Of a DNA stretch of 6,748 nucleotides, positions 6,465-6,748 are shown piece by piece. A program made the position numbers and the translations under genes. This DNA comes from Bacteroidota bacterium (GTDB lineage Bacteria; Bacteroidota; Bacteroidia; Chitinophagales; Saprospiraceae), in NCBI GenBank assembly GCA_029573365.1, contig JAKQGD010000410.1, positions 1 through 6,748 on the forward strand, given 5' to 3'. The notes beneath the pieces are model-generated. The model saw only the letters and a program-made list of their open reading frames with translations. It was not told the DNA's origin and ran no database searches. Position 1 is the first letter of the stretch. Each line of letters begins with the position of its first letter.

Positions 6465-6472
6465 CAAAGGTA
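6465..6472 (-). promoter_or_regulatory. -7 promoter element of aroC
   Basis: On the minus strand, TACCTTTG at 6472-6465 is an exact TAnnTTTG match ending 5 nt before the aroC ATG (6459). With normal spacing, transcription would begin at about 6461-6457, giving a leaderless or near-leaderless mRNA. The -33 region is weak: the nearest candidate is GTTC at 6495-6492, 19 nt upstream and inside the terminator hairpin of the preceding gene. Confidence 0.45.
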
Positions 6473-6484
6473 GTTAAAATGAAA

Positions 6485-6507
6485 AAGCCCGGAACATGTC
6501 CGGGCTT
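6485..6507 (-). terminator. Intrinsic terminator of the T9SS-exported protein gene
   Basis: A 9-bp perfect stem (6485-6493 paired with 6499-6507, core AGCCCGGA/TCCGGGCT) with a 5-nt loop is followed on the minus strand by TTTTCATTTT. It lies 31 nt after the TAA of the sorting-domain gene at 6538-6540, and insulates aroC from it. Confidence 0.85.
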
Positions 6508-6537
6508 CTTATTTTATAAATCAATAATCATGACATA

Positions 6538-6748
6538 TTATCTTGTGACGATAACAGACTTTGCTACAATGTTTTTGTCGTTGGAAACTCTGAGCATATA
6601 GTTGCCTGGTGTGAGGTCAGAAACCTGAAATACTGCGTTTCCATTCTGTATATTGCTGATGGTTCTTACCTGCTGACCCTTGATGTCAAAAAGGCTCATT
6701 TGTACATTTCCCTTAAGTGCATCGGTGTTGTAAGTTACGTTGAGAACA
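6538..6748 (-). CDS. T9SS type A sorting domain-containing protein, C-terminal 69 residues only
   Basis: The gene enters from the right edge; only its last 69 codons and the TAA at 6538-6540 are visible, and the start is outside the window. The segment has the form of a T9SS type A C-terminal sorting domain: NVQMSLFDIKGQQVRTISN (the usual strand, D..G...V turn and strand), NGNAVFQVSDLTPGNYMLRV (the F.V..L..G.Y.L.V motif), and a final NIVAKSVIVTR. This domain directs export across the outer membrane by the PorU/PorV-type machinery and is usually cleaved on attachment to the cell surface. The function of the exported body cannot be told from this fragment. Type IX secretion is confined to the Bacteroidota and close relatives, so this is the best taxonomic marker in the window. 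Confidence 0.9.
   Translation of the reverse strand, partial: VLNVTYNTDALKGNVQMSLFDIKGQQVRTISNIQNGNAVFQVSDLTPGNYMLRVSNDKNIVAKSVIVTR

Noticed and set aside
1..6748. CRISPR arrays, tRNA/rRNA genes, insertion sequences and riboswitches
   Set aside because: On reading both strands I found no regularly spaced repeats, transposase motifs, cloverleaf-like segments or long structured leaders. No gene-free stretch exceeds about 190 bp.

Overview
The window looks like a chromosomal segment of a Bacteroidota bacterium. Three observations support this. A partial gene at the right edge ends in a type IX secretion (T9SS) type A C-terminal sorting domain. Several upstream regions carry exact matches to the Bacteroidota -7 promoter element TAnnTTTG. 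Start codons mostly lack Shine-Dalgarno sequences and sit behind A/T-rich leaders. The domain families present are common in the Saprospiraceae/Chitinophagaceae part of the phylum, but that finer placement is a guess.

Layout. The left block is on the minus strand: a small four-helix membrane protein (5-409) and, upstream of it, a secreted DUF4197 protein (510 to about 1268). A divergent intergenic region of about 190 bp follows. A plus-strand run comes next: DUF2200 (1457-1804), DUF6624 (1817-2419) and a GNAT acetyltransferase that has lost its middle and its reading frame (2432-2789), all with 12-nt gaps. After 141 bp come a DinB-like protein (2931-3452) and a DUF1801 protein (3477-3866), 24 nt apart. 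A 475-residue NAD(P)-binding SDR fused to a DUF2867 domain (3925-5352) ends the plus-strand run. The right block is on the minus strand: chorismate synthase aroC (5383-6459), convergent with the SDR gene, then an intrinsic terminator (6485-6507) and the 3' end of the T9SS-exported protein (6538 to beyond the window).

How the genes fit together. Only aroC has a firm pathway role (last step of the shikimate pathway). The middle of the window is an assortment of small cytoplasmic single-domain proteins (DUF2200, DUF6624, GNAT, DinB, DUF1801). Such families are patchily distributed and often sit together in accessory loci; no shared pathway is evident. I found no CRISPR array, tRNA, rRNA, transposase, phage gene or recognisable defence system, and I do not think the window contains a new multi-gene system. 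The most solid oddities are the internally deleted GNAT gene, a DUF2200 gene that must start at TTG or lose a conserved N-terminus, and an aroC promoter so close to the ATG that its mRNA may be almost leaderless.
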